Of a stretch of DNA of 12,743 nucleotides, positions 1-8,700 are shown piece by piece. The notes under the pieces were generated by a model, which did no database searches, was not told where the DNA came from, and saw only the letters and a list, made by a program, of their open reading frames with translations. Each line of letters starts with the position of its first letter. Position 1 is the first letter of the stretch. The position numbers and the translations under genes are program-made. Source of the DNA: an uncultured Muribaculaceae bacterium (lineage in GTDB: Bacteria; Bacteroidota; Bacteroidia; Bacteroidales; Muribaculaceae); NCBI GenBank assembly GCA_910584525.1, contig CAJUAT010000063.1, positions 1 through 12,743 of the forward strand. Reading direction: 5' to 3'.

Positions 1-21
1 ATCAAAAGAGATATAATACCC

Positions 22-58
22 AAAAGGAGTGTGGCTTTCATAGCTGCACTCCTTTTTT
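22..58 (+). terminator. Rho-independent terminator of an upstream gene
   Basis: The arms AAAAGGAGTG (22-31) and CACTCCTTTT (47-56) pair perfectly around a 15-base loop, and the T run continues to 58. This fits an intrinsic terminator for a plus-strand gene lying left of the window. It separates that gene from the rubrerythrin promoter just downstream. Confidence 0.75.
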
Positions 59-70
59 GCAGAGCACCCT

Positions 71-102
71 ATTGAATATCTTGTGGAGAATGCTTAATTT
101 TG
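71..102 (+). promoter_or_regulatory. Bacteroidetes-type promoter of the rubrerythrin gene
   Basis: TAATTTTG (95-102) matches the Bacteroidetes -7 consensus TAnnTTTG exactly. ATTG (71-74), 20 bases upstream, matches three of four bases of the -33 element TTTG. The predicted transcript starts near 109, giving a leader of roughly 25 bases before the ATG at 136. This position rules out a start at the in-frame TTG at 100, which lies inside the -7 element. Confidence 0.65.
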
Positions 103-135
103 TGTTTGGAAACTTTTAACACTCAAAATACGACA

Positions 136-678
136 ATGAAAGATTTGAAAGGAACAAAGACGGAGCGCAATCTGATGGATGCGTTTGCCGGTGAGTCGCA
201 GGCCCGCAACAAATACACGTACTATGCGTCGAAAGCAAAGAAAGAGGGATACCAGCAGATAGCCGCACTCTTCGAGGAGACAGCCAACAACGAAAAGGAG
301 CATGCCAAGATATGGTTCAAGCTTCTCAACGGAGGTAACGTACCCGACACGCTGGCGAATCTTGCCGATGCAGCCGCCGGCGAGAACTTCGAATGGACCG
401 ACATGTACAGCCGCATGGCCAAGGAGGCCGACGAAGAGGGCTTCAACGACATTGCCAAGCTCTTCAGAATGGTGGGCGAAATAGAAAAACACCATGAGGA
501 GCGCTACCGCAAGCTCCTGAGCAACATAGAGAAAGGTATCGTATTCTCCCGCGAAGGCGACACCATATGGATATGTCGCAATTGCGGACACGTGGTGATC
601 GGAAAGAATGCTCCCGAGGTCTGCCCCGTTTGCGACCACGCCCAGAGCTATTTCGAGATGAAAGCCGAAAACTATTGA
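136..678 (+). CDS. rbr: Rubrerythrin
   Basis: Rubrerythrin is a cytoplasmic non-haem iron protein that reduces hydrogen peroxide to water and protects anaerobes from oxidative stress. The 180-residue product has the normal length and two-domain order. A ferritin-like four-helix domain (about 1-135) carries candidate diiron ligands E20, E53 and H56 (EKEH), E83 and E86, E117 and H120. A C-terminal rubredoxin domain carries a Cys4 iron site with C147/C150 and C163/C166 (CRNC and CPVC). The start at 136 is chosen because MKDLKGTKTERN matches the family's usual N-terminus and follows the promoter by a short leader; no clear Shine-Dalgarno is present. The gene has its own promoter and terminator, so it appears to be transcribed alone. 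Nearby genes show no functional link. Identification is very secure. Confidence 0.97.
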   Translation: MKDLKGTKTERNLMDAFAGESQARNKYTYYASKAKKEGYQQIAALFEETANNEKEHAKIWFKLLNGGNVPDTLANLADAAAGENFEWTDMYSRMAKEADEEGFNDIAKLFRMVGEIEKHHEERYRKLLSNIEKGIVFSREGDTIWICRNCGHVVIGKNAPEVCPVCDHAQSYFEMKAENY

Positions 679-695
679 TACGCCTCTCTAAGAAC

Positions 696-722
696 AAAAA
701 AGCTGCTTCGGCAGCTTTTTTT
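696..722. terminator. Bidirectional terminator with UUCG tetraloop
   Basis: The stem AAAAAAGCTGC (696-706) pairs with GCAGCTTTTTT (711-721) around the stable c(TTCG)g loop, with a further T at 722. It lies 17 bases after the rubrerythrin stop. A-rich and T-rich flanks on both sides let it work on either strand, so it probably also stops the convergent BspA-like gene. Confidence 0.85.
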
Positions 723-730
723 GTATGACT

Positions 731-757
731 ACGGGCCGGACTGATTGTCCGACCCGT
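731..757. repeat. Inverted repeat (hairpin) downstream of the BspA-like gene
   Basis: The arms 731-741 (ACGGGCCGGAC) and 747-757 (GTCCGACCCGT) pair at 10 of 11 positions around a 5-base loop. It falls in the 3' region of the minus-strand gene, with no T run of its own. It could be a transcript-stabilising 3' hairpin or part of a composite terminator with 696-722. A second hairpin, GTCACC-CGTA-GGTGAC, lies at 777-792. Confidence 0.55.
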
Positions 758-800
758 ATCGCGTTAAGTATTGTAGGTCACCCGTAGGTGACAGTCGAGA

Positions 801-3800
801 TTACTTCTTAAGCACCTTCTTGCCGTTGATTATGTATAATCCGGCGGGAAGGTCGTCGATCATAGATGCATCGCGTGTGTCGAGCACCAGAACGCCACTG
901 ACGTTGTATACCAAGTAGCGACCGCCTGTTTCAACGCCTACCGACTCTACACCCGAGAACACGTAGCCTTCGATGTTGTAGAAGTCTTTCCACTGAGCGG
1001 CAGCCTTATACTGGTCAACCGAATTGGGAGCCACATATAGGGTGCACTGCTGTTTGTCGATGTCCTTGAGAGCATCTGTTCCGCAGTCGGGAGGTGTCAT
1101 GGCCTTGCAATAGAATTTCTTGAGATTTGCGCAGCTTCCGAAAGCCCTTGTGCCGATGGAGGAGACACCGCCGCCCAGACTTATGGAGTCGAGTGCGAGA
1201 CATCCGTTGAACACGTTGTTGCCGATAGCTACCACGCGCTGACCCACCTCGATGTTCCTGATGCTCTTGCAGTCGCGAAGAAGGTCGTTGCTGATTACGG
1301 TAGGCATGTCGGTGATCACCACTTTCTCGATTATGGAGTCGCCATAGAAAGGCGAATAACCGTAAGAGGCGCCGGCAAGATAATTGAGGTTACGGCCGAT
1401 GGTAAGTTCCTTGATTTTCGAACCGGTGAAGAGCGGACGGTTACCGAACATTGTAGGCATGTAGCCGAGCATCACTTTGCCGCTGCCATCCTCGAATGTC
1501 ACTTTCTCAAGACTTCTGCAACCCGATACCGAGCCATTGTCCATAAGCTCCACTTTTGCGGGAACGGTGAGTTCCTTGATACCTGAGTAATAGAATGAGG
1601 CCACGCCGATATTCTTGAGGTTGGCGGGAAGGTCCACCTTATCGAGCGAATCTGTCCATGCGAAGCAATACCATCCGAGGTCGGTGACTGAGGAGGGTAT
1701 CGTAACCTTCTTGACGCTGCGGGCATTGTAGATGAAACCGTTGGGCACCATGGTGAACGGATATGTCACGTTGACTTCCTTCATGATGCTCTGACCGCAA
1801 AGAAGATAGGTTGCCACCTCCGTAACATTGTAGTTCTTGCCGTTGGCGGTGAATTTCTCGGGGAGTTCCACCGAGAGGTCATCCATAAGATAGCTGCCGT
1901 CTACAGCCATGACATTTGCAGGATTCTCCTCTTCGGGCAGATATCTTACGCCCTTGTAGTCGAACCAGGAAGCGAGGTCCTTGCGAACCACTACCCTACC
2001 GAAAGCATTGCCGGTTTTAAGAGCGTCGCTGACGGTATATGTGGTACGGTCCATACCGATCTGGTCGCCGCTTGAGGCCAGAGCCTTGTCGAGACCTTCG
2101 GGAAGAGTCTTCGAGAAGTTAAATATCTTGTAAAGGCTGTTACAGTTGGAGAAGGCACCTTCGGATACCGACTCCAGGCCATCGTTGATGGTGAGTGACG
2201 AAAGGAGGGAGCAGGCGCTGAAAGCGGCGCCGTTGAGTTTCTTCATAGTGGAGGGAAGACGCACAGCACCAATTTTTGTGCCGAAGAATGCATTGTCGTT
2301 GATTTCGGTGATACCCTCTCCGAGAACAACCCATGAGATGTCGCTGCCGTAGAATGTCGAGGAATTGATCACACCCACGCTGCCGGGAATCTTGATACCT
2401 TTGATGTCGCAGGCATAGAAAGCGCTGCTGGCAAGGTCGGTAAGACTGTTTTCAGGAAGATCCACATAATTTACATGGCAACCGTAGAAAGCGTTGGAAC
2501 CGATGGATACAACACCTTCGGGAACCACGATGCGCTCGATGGGTTTGTCGTATTTGCCCAGCGTAAAGAATGCGTTGCTTGCTATGGCCTTGAGTGTCTT
2601 GGGAAGAGTGAGCGCGGTAATATCAGTGTTATAGAAAGAGTTACCTGCAATCACAGTACATGAGAAGGGATAACCATCCACCATAACCTGGTCAGGAATC
2701 ACCAACGCGCCCTTGAACTTGGGAGCCCCTGTGAAGTCGAGGGTACTTGCCACGATGTTGTTGCACTTGTAGGTAAGACCGTCAACGGTAACCTCGTCGA
2801 TTATAATGCTCATGTTGGTGAAATCTTTCCACTGTTCGGCGGCCTTGTAGGCGGCGGCGGAAGCGCGTGGCACGAAGAGCTTGCTGTCGGCGAATTTGAC
2901 GCCAGAGAAAACATCCTTGCCGGTAGCCGGAATGTCGGTAGCCTGCGATACAAGGTATTTCAGGCCTGTGCAACCTGCAAACGCCTCATCGCCGATATTG
3001 GCAATAGACGCGGGGAGTTCCACCTGCGTAAGCTCGGTGGCGCCCTTGAACGCCTGCGGCTGTACAGCTATCACCGTGAAAGTCTCGCCGGCATAGTCAA
3101 CAGTGTTGCGTGCCAGGACAGAACCCTTGTATACAAGCGTGTCGATATGAGCTATACCTACCGTCTTGTCGTCCTTTGAAATAAGTTCGTATCCGACGCC
3201 GGCCACTACAAACAGCTTGTCGCCGACTTGTCCCGACGGGTCGTATGCCTTGATACTCTTGAAGTTTTTCCAATATTCGGCCTGCTGGTAGAGGGCCAGG
3301 GATTTCTCGCTGACCCAGAGCATCGTCTTGTCGTAAGTGTTTACGATAGCCTTATCGCCGGTCAGCGCTGGAGGTGTCGGGGCAAGGGATATGAATTTGG
3401 TGCATCCCGTGGAGTATCCGAACGCATAGTCGCCGATAGAGGTAACGCTCTTGCCTATCTGGATGGTGTCGGCCTTGGTATTGCTGCGGAAAGCGCTGGC
3501 GCCGATGGTAGTAACTTTATCGGGCACGGTGATACCCCGCAGATTGCTGCACGCATGGCACATCCAGTCAGGCACAGCCTCAAGATCTTCGCCGAGGTCG
3601 AGAACCTCAAGGGCGGAACATGCCATGAAGGCTCTCGGTCCTATAGTCTTGACAGTCTTTGAAAGACGCATCTCCTTAAGTTTGGCGCTACTGCTGAAAG
3701 CAAACTGACCGATGGATGTCACCTTGTTGCCCATCTCGAATGTCACCAGATTCTTGCATTGCTGGAAAGCATTGTTACCGATGGAAAGAATACCGTCGGG

Positions 3801-4067
3801 AAGCTTCACAGACGTCACGGTCTCGTTAAGCTGGAAGGCCTGGTTGCCGACGGCCGTAACCGTGTAGGTAACGTCGCCATTGGTGACCGTGGCCGGTACA
3901 ACCACTTCCGCTATGGTGACTGCCTTTGCAGGGCGTGTCACCTCAACAGTTTTTTCGGTAGCCGACAATACCTTGTAACTGATGCCGTCAACTACAAAAG
4001 TCTGTGATGTCGATGTTAGCCCTGTCAGCACCGCCAGCGACATAGTCAATAAGAAATGTTTCTTCAT
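801..4067 (-). CDS. Secreted BspA-like leucine-rich-repeat protein
   Basis: This 1088-residue protein probably acts at the cell surface or outside the cell; BspA-family proteins are linked to adhesion and protein binding, but its ligand is unknown. An N-terminal signal peptide (about 1-22, MKKHFLLTMSLAVLTG) has no lipobox cysteine. The body holds about 23 recognisable repeats of the LRR_5 type (xxVxLPxxVxxIGxxAFxxCxx, about 23 residues each). These form modules opening with a FVVDGxxYKV-like strand. Three modules close with a related cap ending in Y-xx-A-xx-WK(D/N)F, with tryptophans at 266, 413 and 1026. The last 50 or so residues (LVYNVSGVLVLD...LPAGLYIINGKKVLKK) resemble the C-terminal beta-domain common on Bacteroidetes secreted proteins, possibly a type IX sorting domain. 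The gene is monocistronic and convergent with rubrerythrin. Family assignment is secure; the role is not. Confidence 0.93.
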   Translation of the reverse strand: MKKHFLLTMSLAVLTGLTSTSQTFVVDGISYKVLSATEKTVEVTRPAKAVTIAEVVVPATVTNGDVTYTVTAVGNQAFQLNETVTSVKLPDGILSIGNNAFQQCKNLVTFEMGNKVTSIGQFAFSSSAKLKEMRLSKTVKTIGPRAFMACSALEVLDLGEDLEAVPDWMCHACSNLRGITVPDKVTTIGASAFRSNTKADTIQIGKSVTSIGDYAFGYSTGCTKFISLAPTPPALTGDKAIVNTYDKTMLWVSEKSLALYQQAEYWKNFKSIKAYDPSGQVGDKLFVVAGVGYELISKDDKTVGIAHIDTLVYKGSVLARNTVDYAGETFTVIAVQPQAFKGATELTQVELPASIANIGDEAFAGCTGLKYLVSQATDIPATGKDVFSGVKFADSKLFVPRASAAAYKAAEQWKDFTNMSIIIDEVTVDGLTYKCNNIVASTLDFTGAPKFKGALVIPDQVMVDGYPFSCTVIAGNSFYNTDITALTLPKTLKAIASNAFFTLGKYDKPIERIVVPEGVVSIGSNAFYGCHVNYVDLPENSLTDLASSAFYACDIKGIKIPGSVGVINSSTFYGSDISWVVLGEGITEINDNAFFGTKIGAVRLPSTMKKLNGAAFSACSLLSSLTINDGLESVSEGAFSNCNSLYKIFNFSKTLPEGLDKALASSGDQIGMDRTTYTVSDALKTGNAFGRVVVRKDLASWFDYKGVRYLPEEENPANVMAVDGSYLMDDLSVELPEKFTANGKNYNVTEVATYLLCGQSIMKEVNVTYPFTMVPNGFIYNARSVKKVTIPSSVTDLGWYCFAWTDSLDKVDLPANLKNIGVASFYYSGIKELTVPAKVELMDNGSVSGCRSLEKVTFEDGSGKVMLGYMPTMFGNRPLFTGSKIKELTIGRNLNYLAGASYGYSPFYGDSIIEKVVITDMPTVISNDLLRDCKSIRNIEVGQRVVAIGNNVFNGCLALDSISLGGGVSSIGTRAFGSCANLKKFYCKAMTPPDCGTDALKDIDKQQCTLYVAPNSVDQYKAAAQWKDFYNIEGYVFSGVESVGVETGGRYLVYNVSGVLVLDTRDASMIDDLPAGLYIINGKKVLKK

Positions 4068-4258
4068 AGACTTCTTAAGGATTCAATTGTTACTCTTAAT
4101 GGCCGTATGGCATCCCTAACCTCTTATTCCTGTAATCTTTAGAATCAATGTATGTTCCCTTCTTTGAATATTCACTTAGGGGTGTTTTTCAAACGACTCA
4201 TCAATGGCCTGATAAGCAGAATCCGTTAACTCATCAAGACTGCTTCAATAATTTTACC

Positions 4259-4290
4259 CAAAATTATAAAATTTTAGTTAAGGCTACAAA
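4259..4290 (-). promoter_or_regulatory. Candidate promoter of the BspA-like gene
   Basis: On the minus strand TTTG (4290-4287), 20 bases of spacer and TAATTTTG (4266-4259) match both the -33 and -7 elements of the Bacteroidetes primary sigma factor. Transcription would start near 4252, leaving a leader of about 185 bases before the ATG at 4067, which is long for this group. The region is AT-rich, so a chance match is possible. Confidence 0.45.
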
Positions 4291-4474
4291 TGTTAATCGA
4301 ATCTCCCAAATTTTAAGACAAAATCAATTTTCTACAAACATATCCGACATATGTATACTTACAAGTACTATTTATATCAAATTTTCATAGATGCAATATT
4401 TAGCCTATTTGCCGATATAGGGAATTACAACACAATTCCACCTTGAAAACTCACGAAAATCATTGATTTTTTAA

Positions 4475-4540
4475 CATTTCACACATCCGGATTTTTACAT
4501 CGGCATGCCGCTTCCAAAAGATTATTAAGGCATTTCACAC
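4475..4540. repeat. Direct repeat CATTTCACAC and palindrome upstream of the efflux operon
   Basis: The decamer CATTTCACAC occurs at 4475-4484 and 4531-4540, 56 bases apart, each preceded by TTAA or TTAAGG. Between them lies a perfect 10-base palindrome, CGGCATGCCG (4501-4510). These are the only conspicuous ordered elements before the adaptor start at 4576 and are candidate binding sites for a regulator of the efflux genes. No regulator gene lies in the window. Confidence 0.35.
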
Positions 4541-4575
4541 GTTATAATGAGTGGAAACACCATCAATCATGGGCA

Positions 4576-5754
4576 ATGAGCATAAGACGCACGATATACA
4601 CACTTCTGATATTGGGCATGACGGCAACCTTCGGCTTGTCATGCAGCCATTCGCACGATGATCATGACGGCGAGCATAAAGATGTGGCAGCGGCACGACA
4701 GACCGGAACCGAGGCGGGACATGAGGATGAGATTACTATGAGTCACGAGGCCATAGAGCTGGCCGGCATAAAGACGGAGACAGTGGCTCCCGCTCCTTTC
4801 AGCTATGTAATAAAGACAGGTGGCCGTATACAGTCGCCGTCGGGAATGCAGGGGGTTGTGACGGCCAAGGCCTCCGGGATAGTGAACTTCACCAACAAGA
4901 CTTTGGCCACGGGTACTCCCGTCAGTGCAGGACAGACGCTCTTCACCATCAGCTCGCGGGGCATGGAGCAGAGCGACGGCCAACAGACGGCGGCCATCAA
5001 TCTGCAGTTAGCGGAAACGGAGCTGAAACGCGCCGAGGAATTGGTAAAGGATAACCTCATATCAAAGCGCGAGTACGAAAAGATCAGGAGCAATTACGCC
5101 AATGCGAAGGCGTTGGCGCAGGGAGTGGCGGTGCGTGGAGCTACGGGTGCCGTTGGGGCATCGTCGCCTGTCGGCGGTTACATTACGGCAGTGAACGTGT
5201 CGCAGGGACAGTTTGTGAACCAGGGCGACCTCCTTGCCACTGTCTCCCAGAATCGCCGGCTGCATCTTCGTGCCGATGTCAGCGAAAGGCAATGGGAGAA
5301 CCTGGGTGCCATAACCGGTGCCAATATCGTGATTCCCGGCAATGACAAGGGAGCCGTAGACCTCTCCAAGTTAGGTTTCAGGATGGTGTCGTCGCAGATG
5401 CCCGACCTTACGCAGTCGCATTACGTGCCTGTAATCATGGAATTTGACAATCCCGGCTCACTCCGCAACGGCAGCGTGGTGGAGGTATATCTGCTGTCGT
5501 CGCCGCGCAACGGCGTGATTAGTCTGCCGAAATCGGCCATTATAGAGGAGTTGGGTCAGCATTTTGTCTTTGCGGAAGTCCACGACCACGTATATAAACG
5601 AATACCTGTCAGCATAGGGACGAGCGACGGCATACGTGTGGAGATCCGGAGCGGCGTCAAGAGCGGCGACAAGATAGTGACGGAAGGCGTTCAGAGCGTG
5701 CGCCATGCAGAGAATGGCGGCAAACTCCCTGCCGGACACTCCCATAACCATTGA
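4576..5754 (+). CDS. RND efflux periplasmic adaptor lipoprotein (CusB/CzcB type)
   Basis: This is the membrane-fusion subunit that links the inner-membrane pump to the outer-membrane channel. The 392-residue protein begins with a lipoprotein signal peptide ending in FGLSC, so C23 is the likely lipidated residue. The mature N-terminus is a histidine/aspartate-rich stretch (HSHDDHDGEH, 24-33), and the C-terminus ends GHSHNH; both look like metal-binding tails. Between them lie the first lipoyl half (about 95-135), a short helical hairpin (about 137-187, LQLAETELKRAEELVKDN), the second lipoyl half (about 196-222, GGYITAVNVSQGQFVNQGD) and the beta-barrel and membrane-proximal domains. The stop is followed six bases later by the pump start, so the two are co-transcribed. 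The His-rich tails favour a metal substrate over drugs. The family is secure; the choice between CusB and CzcB names is not. Confidence 0.92.
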   Translation: MSIRRTIYTLLILGMTATFGLSCSHSHDDHDGEHKDVAAARQTGTEAGHEDEITMSHEAIELAGIKTETVAPAPFSYVIKTGGRIQSPSGMQGVVTAKASGIVNFTNKTLATGTPVSAGQTLFTISSRGMEQSDGQQTAAINLQLAETELKRAEELVKDNLISKREYEKIRSNYANAKALAQGVAVRGATGAVGASSPVGGYITAVNVSQGQFVNQGDLLATVSQNRRLHLRADVSERQWENLGAITGANIVIPGNDKGAVDLSKLGFRMVSSQMPDLTQSHYVPVIMEFDNPGSLRNGSVVEVYLLSSPRNGVISLPKSAIIEELGQHFVFAEVHDHVYKRIPVSIGTSDGIRVEIRSGVKSGDKIVTEGVQSVRHAENGGKLPAGHSHNH

Positions 5755-5760
5755 TACGCC

Positions 5761-8700
5761 ATGCTTGACAGGATAATAGGTTTTGCCCTCAAAAACAGGC
5801 TTCTGATAGCGGCGCTGGCACTTGTGGTGGTGATCGGCGGCTGTTTCGTGGCCACAAGAATGGAGGTGGATGTCTTTCCCGACCTGAACGCCCCCACTGT
5901 AGCGGTGATGACCGAAGCGCCGGGAATGGCTCCCGAGGAGGTGGAGCAACTCGTGACCTACCCCATAGAGACTGCCCTCAACGGTACACAGGGTGTGAGA
6001 CGGATACGCAGCACCTCCACTGCAGGATATTCCATCGTGTGGGTTGAATTCAACTGGGACACCGACCCATACCGGGCCCGGCAGAATGTATCGGAGAGAC
6101 TCGGCACAATCCGGGAGCAGTTCGGAAAAAATGTGGGAGCGCCGGTGATGGGTCCGCAATCGTCGGTACTCGGCGAGGTGATGTTTATCGGTCTCGATTC
6201 TGACTCCGTGTCTATGATGGACCTTCGCACCCTTGCCGATTTCACCATCGCTCCGCGCATCAGAAGTCTTGACGGCGTAGCCCAGGTGTCGGTGATAGGT
6301 GGCCAGGTCAAGGAATACCAGATATTGCTCAGACCTGAGCGGATGCGAGAATACAATGTGACGCTCTCCGATGTGATAGCCGCCACCGATGGTATCAATA
6401 CAAATCCTGCCGGCACCTCTGTATACGATAACGGCAATGAATACCTTATTCGAGGGATAGTATCCACAAACGATGCCGCCGCCATAGGGAAAAGCGTGGT
6501 AAAGGACACCGAGGGGATGGCAGTGATGCTCGAGAATGTAGCCGACGTCAAGCCTATGCCCCGTATGCCGTACACCGGCGCAGCTTCCATTCATGGCAAG
6601 CCGGGGGTGATAATGACCGTGACCAAACAGCCTGACACGGGAACTTTGGAGCTTACGGAACGCATCGACGCCGAGATGAATAAAATAAAGGCGTCATTGC
6701 CGGCAGCCGTAAACATCAACACCGACCTGTACCGACAGCAGAAATTCATCGACAGCTCGATGGACAATCTGAAGAAAAGTCTGATAGAGGGAGCGGTGTT
6801 CGTATGCATCATCCTCTTCGTCTTCCTTATGAATCCGCGCACCACGCTGATATCGCTGGTGACGATACCGCTGTCGCTGCTGATGACTCTGCTGTCGCTG
6901 CATTTCATGGGACTGACCATCAACACCATGAGTATCGGAGGCATAGCCATCGCCATAGGGTCGCTTGTCGACGACGCTATCGTGGACGTGGAGAACGTCT
7001 ACAAGCGGCTGCGTCACAACATGGCGCTTCCTCCGGAATCTCGTCAAAGCAAGATAAAGGTAATCTACAACGCCTCGCGCGAGGTGAGGATGCCTATTCT
7101 CAACTCCACCCTCATCATCATCGTGAGCTTTGTGCCTCTCTTCTTTCTTCATGGCATGGAGGGGCGCATGCTGGTGCCGCTGGGCATCTCTTTCATAATA
7201 GCTTTGGTTGCCTCCACTCTTGTTGCTCTCACACTCACTCCTGTGCTATGCTCATGGCTGCTGCCGGGCAAAGGCGCCGACAAGGGAGAACCTCGGATTG
7301 TGGTATGGCTCAAGGGATATTATGCCAAGGCTCTGGCATGGACATTGCGCCATTGGCGTCCCGTCACGGGCATTACAGCCATTTTCTTCGTGGCCGCTCT
7401 CATTCTCTTTTTCCTGCAGGGTCGCAGCTTCCTGCCTCCTTTCAATGAGGGGTCGCTTACCATAAATGTGAGTGCAAATCCGGGAATATCCCTCGAGGAA
7501 TCGGAACGCATAGGGGCACTGGCCGAAAGGCTGCTCATGTCGGTGGATGAGATCAGTACCGTGGCGCGTAAAACGGGACGTGCCGAGCTCGACGAACATG
7601 CCCTCGGCATCAATGTCTCGGAAATAGAGGCTCCCTTTGAGCTTAAGGACCGATCGAAGGATGAGATGCTGAAGGAAGTAAGGGATAAGCTGTCGCACAT
7701 CCAGGGGGTCAATATCGAAATCGGTCAGCCCATCTCCCACCGTATCGACGCCATGCTGTCGGGCACAAGAGCCAACATAGCCATAAAGGTTTTCGGCCCG
7801 GATCTGATGAAGATTCACCAGACAGGCAAAAAAATCAAGGAGGCGATACAGGAAATACCTGGACTTGCCGATGTTAATGTGGAGCAGCAGGTGATGCGTC
7901 CGCAGCTGAAAATCAAGCCCCGGCGCGAAGTGATGGCCGAATACGGCATTACCATCCCTGCCTTCAACGAGGCTGTGGAAGTGCTGTTGGGTGGCCGGAA
8001 GGTGTCGGAGGTGTACGAGAACAATCAGCCGGTAGACCTGGTGGTCAAGCTTCAGGATGCCGGCGACATGGATCTGGAGAGCATACGCGAGACACCGATA
8101 ACGGCTGCCGACGGCCGCCAGATAACACTCGACGCCATTGCCGAAATCGAAGTGTCGTCGGGACCCGGTACCGTCAACAGGGAGAATATTGAGCGGCTGA
8201 TGGTGGTGAGCGCCAATGTGGCAGGCCGTGACCTCCGCGGTGCCGTCAACGACATCAAGGAAACCATCGACAAGAATGTTACGCTCCCGCCCAATACGAG
8301 AGTGGAGTATGGCGGACAGTTCGAAAGCGAGGAAAGAGCCTCCCGCACGCTGCTCCTCGTATCCTTCTTCTCGATATTGGCGATATACCTGTTGCTCTTC
8401 AATCAGTTCAGAAACTCGTTGCAGTCGCTCGTGGTGATGGTGAATCTGCCGTTGGCGCTGATAGGCGGCGTGTTCGCCGTGGCACTGACCTCAGGCGTGG
8501 TGAGCATACCTGCCATCATAGGCTTCATATCCCTATTCGGTATAGCCACCCGCAACGGGATGCTTCTCGTTGACAGGTACAATGAACTCATCAAGCGCGG
8601 GTATTGTTTAAAAGATGCGATAATGGAGGGTTCTCTCGACCGACTGAACCCCATAATCATGACAGCCCTCACCTCGGCCCTGGCGCTGATACCGCTTGCC

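Larger units (their letters stand above)
4068..4575. other. AT-rich divergent intergenic region
   Basis: This gap of 508 bases separates the divergent BspA-like gene and efflux operon and must hold both sets of signals. On the minus strand I see a good promoter match at 4259-4290. On the plus strand there is no TAnnTTTG element before the adaptor gene, only a TATAAT hexamer (4543-4548), a repeated CATTTCACAC (4475-4484 and 4531-4540) and a perfect palindrome CGGCATGCCG (4501-4510). A short open frame at 4148-4390 lacks any sign of being a gene. No RNA gene or riboswitch was recognised. Confidence 0.7.

Noticed and set aside
100..135. Twelve-residue N-terminal extension of rubrerythrin starting at TTG 100
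   Set aside because: The TTG lies inside the -7 promoter element, and the protein from 136 already matches the family's normal N-terminus.
94..639. 181-residue minus-strand frame over rubrerythrin
   Set aside because: It is the antisense shadow of a well-identified gene.
4356..4367. Inverted repeat TACTT-AC-AAGTA as an operator
   Set aside because: Only five base pairs per arm in AT-rich sequence; expected by chance.
4148..4390. 80-residue open frame in the intergenic region
   Set aside because: It lies in AT-rich non-coding sequence, shows no recognisable motif, and runs opposite to and across the likely BspA-like promoter.
5458..6594. 378-residue open frame on the minus strand
   Set aside because: It lies antisense to the adaptor and pump genes, both clearly real, and its His/Tyr/Arg-rich composition is typical of a shadow frame.
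6804..7448. 214-residue open frame inside the pump gene
   Set aside because: It is an alternative frame of the RND pump with low-complexity His/Ser/Arg composition and no family resemblance.
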